From: Nemopilema nomurai
Lineage: Eukaryota; Cnidaria; Scyphozoa; Rhizostomeae; Rhizostomatidae
Length of the DNA stretch: 64,000 nt
Assembly: GCA_003864495.1 (NCBI GenBank)
Contig: ML133376.1
Coordinates: 992,001-1,056,000, forward strand
Direction of reading: 5' to 3'
Positions within the stretch are counted from its first letter, which is position 1; each line of letters opens with the position of its first letter. Below the pieces are notes generated by a model that was not told where the DNA came from, made no database searches, and saw only the letters and a list, made by a program, of their open reading frames with translations. The translations under genes were made by a program, and so were the position numbers. Below, piece by piece: positions 62,318 to 64,000 of the stretch.

Positions 62318-62879
62318 CAGGGCCGCCGAGAGGCCGCTTAGGCCCTGTGTCGAAGTCCCGGTCGGGGCCCTGGAGTCGGATCCAAAAAAAATTGGGACCG
62401 CGCCCATTATTTCCAATTATTTGAATGGGAAACGCCCATTATTTCCAAACGTTTGTGCTTGTTATAGAATATGAATAAAATACCCTAAAATGTAATAAAA
62501 TCATTAATTCGAAAGATAAGCGATTTAAATACGCTTTTGACCACACCCTTTTAGCTGATTAAAGTGGACTTCAAAATGTGCTCCTTCAATTCTGGAGAAC
62601 TACGCATTTTATATAACTTTATGCAACAATTCTAAATGCAATCATGACTCAATTGAACTGGACATAGATTAAAACAATATTATATGGGTTACCTAATTTT
62701 AACAGGGTTCCCTCCCACAAATGAGTACAATTTTGCCAAACTCAGGGAAACTCAGCTTAAAAGATGAATCTGTAAATTTTTCATGTATGTGAAAAAATTT
62801 TCATCATAATTTGGGGGGCCATTTCAGGCCGAGGCCCTGGGAAAAATTGCCCCCCTCTGCACCCCTCTCTGCACCACTG
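62318..62879. mobile_element. hAT-family non-autonomous element, 562 bp
   Basis: The left terminus is CAGGGCCGCCGAGAGG and the right, on the minus strand, is CAGTGGTGCAGAGAGG, an imperfect inverted repeat of the hAT type. A perfect 8-bp duplication GCTTGCAC flanks it (62310-62317 and 62880-62887), the diagnostic length for hAT. The inside is AT-rich with a GC-rich subterminal block and no transposase frame. Confidence 0.8.
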
Positions 62880-62887
62880 GCTTGCAC

Positions 62888-63454
62888 TAATAATAGGGCA
62901 GTTACATTTTATTCGGCAGTTAACAATAGGTCAGCTTGGATTTAGCACAACTTATTTCCTTTATTTCATAGCAGTATATCGGTGAGGTATTGATAAGTTA
63001 TTTTTCAGATGAATAGTTGCGCTTTTAAGCATTGGTTCCCTAAAAGCCCAGACGTTAAGAGTATTCAAAAAAAATTTCTGAGGGTCGCAAACACCTGGCT
63101 CTAGTTGCCTCCGGGTTGGCATTGCCATCCCATGCCACACCAAGGCTACGGGCCTGGTTCCAAATTGCAAACAGGGCGTCTCTTTAACACCAAGGGCGAT
63201 TCATAACTGTTACCAAAGAGTTTCAAAAGGGATTCAAAAGTTGAGCGTTACCGAAGGGTGATTTTTATTAAATGGACAAATTGATCTGTGTCAGGACAGC
63301 TGTAATTTCTTATTCAGGCTTTCTCGATAAAAGAAAATTAGTCAAAAATAGGAAGGTCAGGCTAAGAATATATTTTATGCAGAGATGAATCTGACTATAG
63401 AGCCTTGTTACACGTACTTGATTTGCAACGGACAACGCGACTGTCTTTGCTGGA
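62888..63454. other. Intergenic stretch, nothing recognised
   Basis: Short open frames only, none resembling a protein family. No repeat longer than a few bases was noticed. Confidence 0.4.
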
Positions 63455-64000
63455 GATAGCTTTGATTGTCTTCTGCACTGATTGTCTTCTGCACTGATTG
63501 CGTTCTGCATTAATTGCCTTTTGCATTGATTGCCCTCTGCATTGATTGCCTTTTGCATTGACTGCCTTTTGCATTGATTGCATCCTGCATTGATTGCCTT
63601 TCGCATTGATTGCGTCCTGCATTGATTGCCTTTTGCATTGATTTCCTCCTACATTGATTTCCTCCTACATTGATTGTCTTCTGCACTGATTGTCTTCTGC
63701 ATTAATTGCCTTCTGCATTGATTGTCTTCTGCATTGATTGCCTTTTGCATTGATTGCGTCCTGCATTGATTGTCTTCTGCATTGATTGTCTTCTGCATTA
63801 ATTGCCTTCTGCATTGATTGCCTTCTGCATTGATTGCCTTTTGCATTGATTGCCTTTTGCATTGATTGCCTTTTGCATTGATTGTCTTCTGCACTGATTG
63901 TCTTCTGCATTAATTGCCTTCTGCATTGATTGCCTTTTGCATTGATTGCGTCCTGCATTGATTGTCTTCTGCATTGATTGTCTTCTGCATTAATTGCCTT
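63455..64000. repeat. 15-bp tandem array running off the right edge
   Basis: About 36 units of TTGCATTGATTGCCT with variants in the last bases (GTCTT, GCGTC, TCCTC). Adjacent copies of the same variants recur in blocks, suggesting higher-order duplication. As the period is a multiple of three, minus-strand frames of 75-98 codons reading like QSMQKAINA repeats result; I treat them as artefacts, since they lack splice or start context. The true end lies outside the window. Confidence 0.9.

Noticed and set aside
63310..63958. Open frames of 75-98 codons reading as QSMQKAINA repeats
   Set aside because: The 15-bp repeat period is a multiple of three and creates them; there is no gene context.

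Overview
The window is nuclear DNA from an animal-like eukaryote. It is AT-rich, the genes are heavily interrupted by GT-AG introns, and the gaps and introns carry minisatellites and non-autonomous DNA transposons. The gene set (CFAP74, AGBL5/CCP5, a SELENOI/EPT1-type ethanolaminephosphotransferase, PRUNE) and the intron density suggest an early-branching metazoan, perhaps a cnidarian. No marker fixes the species. Most supplied open frames are shadows or repeat translations; the real genes had to be rebuilt exon by exon.

Layout. (1) 1-3027, minus: first four coding exons of PRUNE, running off the left edge. (2) 3028-6836: divergent intergenic region with a candidate RFX X-box. (3) 6837-30201, plus: a complete CFAP74 gene of 47 exons; the joined exons are 5016 nt and stay in frame for 1671 residues. 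Its introns hold a 103-bp hAT-type MITE, 21-, 24- and 68-bp minisatellites and a TGAT microsatellite. (4) 31063-32217, minus: a calmodulin-like EF-hand gene, first exon not found, convergent with CFAP74. (5) 32218-35935: intergenic, with a 640-bp Tigger/pogo-like MITE. (6) 35936-42700, minus: a complete nine-exon ethanolaminephosphotransferase (391 aa) with no selenocysteine tail; a TTAA-flanked 780-bp element sits in intron 3. (7) 44910-46391, plus: an intronless 493-aa single-pass membrane protein of unknown family. (8) 47392-54224, minus: AGBL5/CCP5 with all M14 active-site motifs and a roughly 330-residue insertion in the catalytic domain; the 3' end is uncertain. (9) 54225-58845: AT-rich intergenic region with a decayed non-LTR retrotransposon fragment. 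(10) 58846-61702, plus: a six-exon 343-aa gene that may be NEPRO-like. (11) 61703-64000: a 562-bp hAT element with a perfect 8-bp target duplication, and a 15-bp tandem array running off the right edge.

How the genes relate. CFAP74 is a central-apparatus protein of motile cilia, and CCP5 removes branch-point glutamates from tubulin, so two axoneme-related genes lie about 20 kb apart. The CFAP74 upstream region has an X-box-like site, which fits RFX control of ciliary genes. The other genes act in phosphatidylethanolamine synthesis, phosphoesterase and calcium-binding roles and have no evident link. I found no bacterial-type system, CRISPR array or defence locus. The most unusual items are the five different small inverted-repeat elements, the CCP5 insertion with its 62-nt intron, and the unassigned intronless membrane protein.
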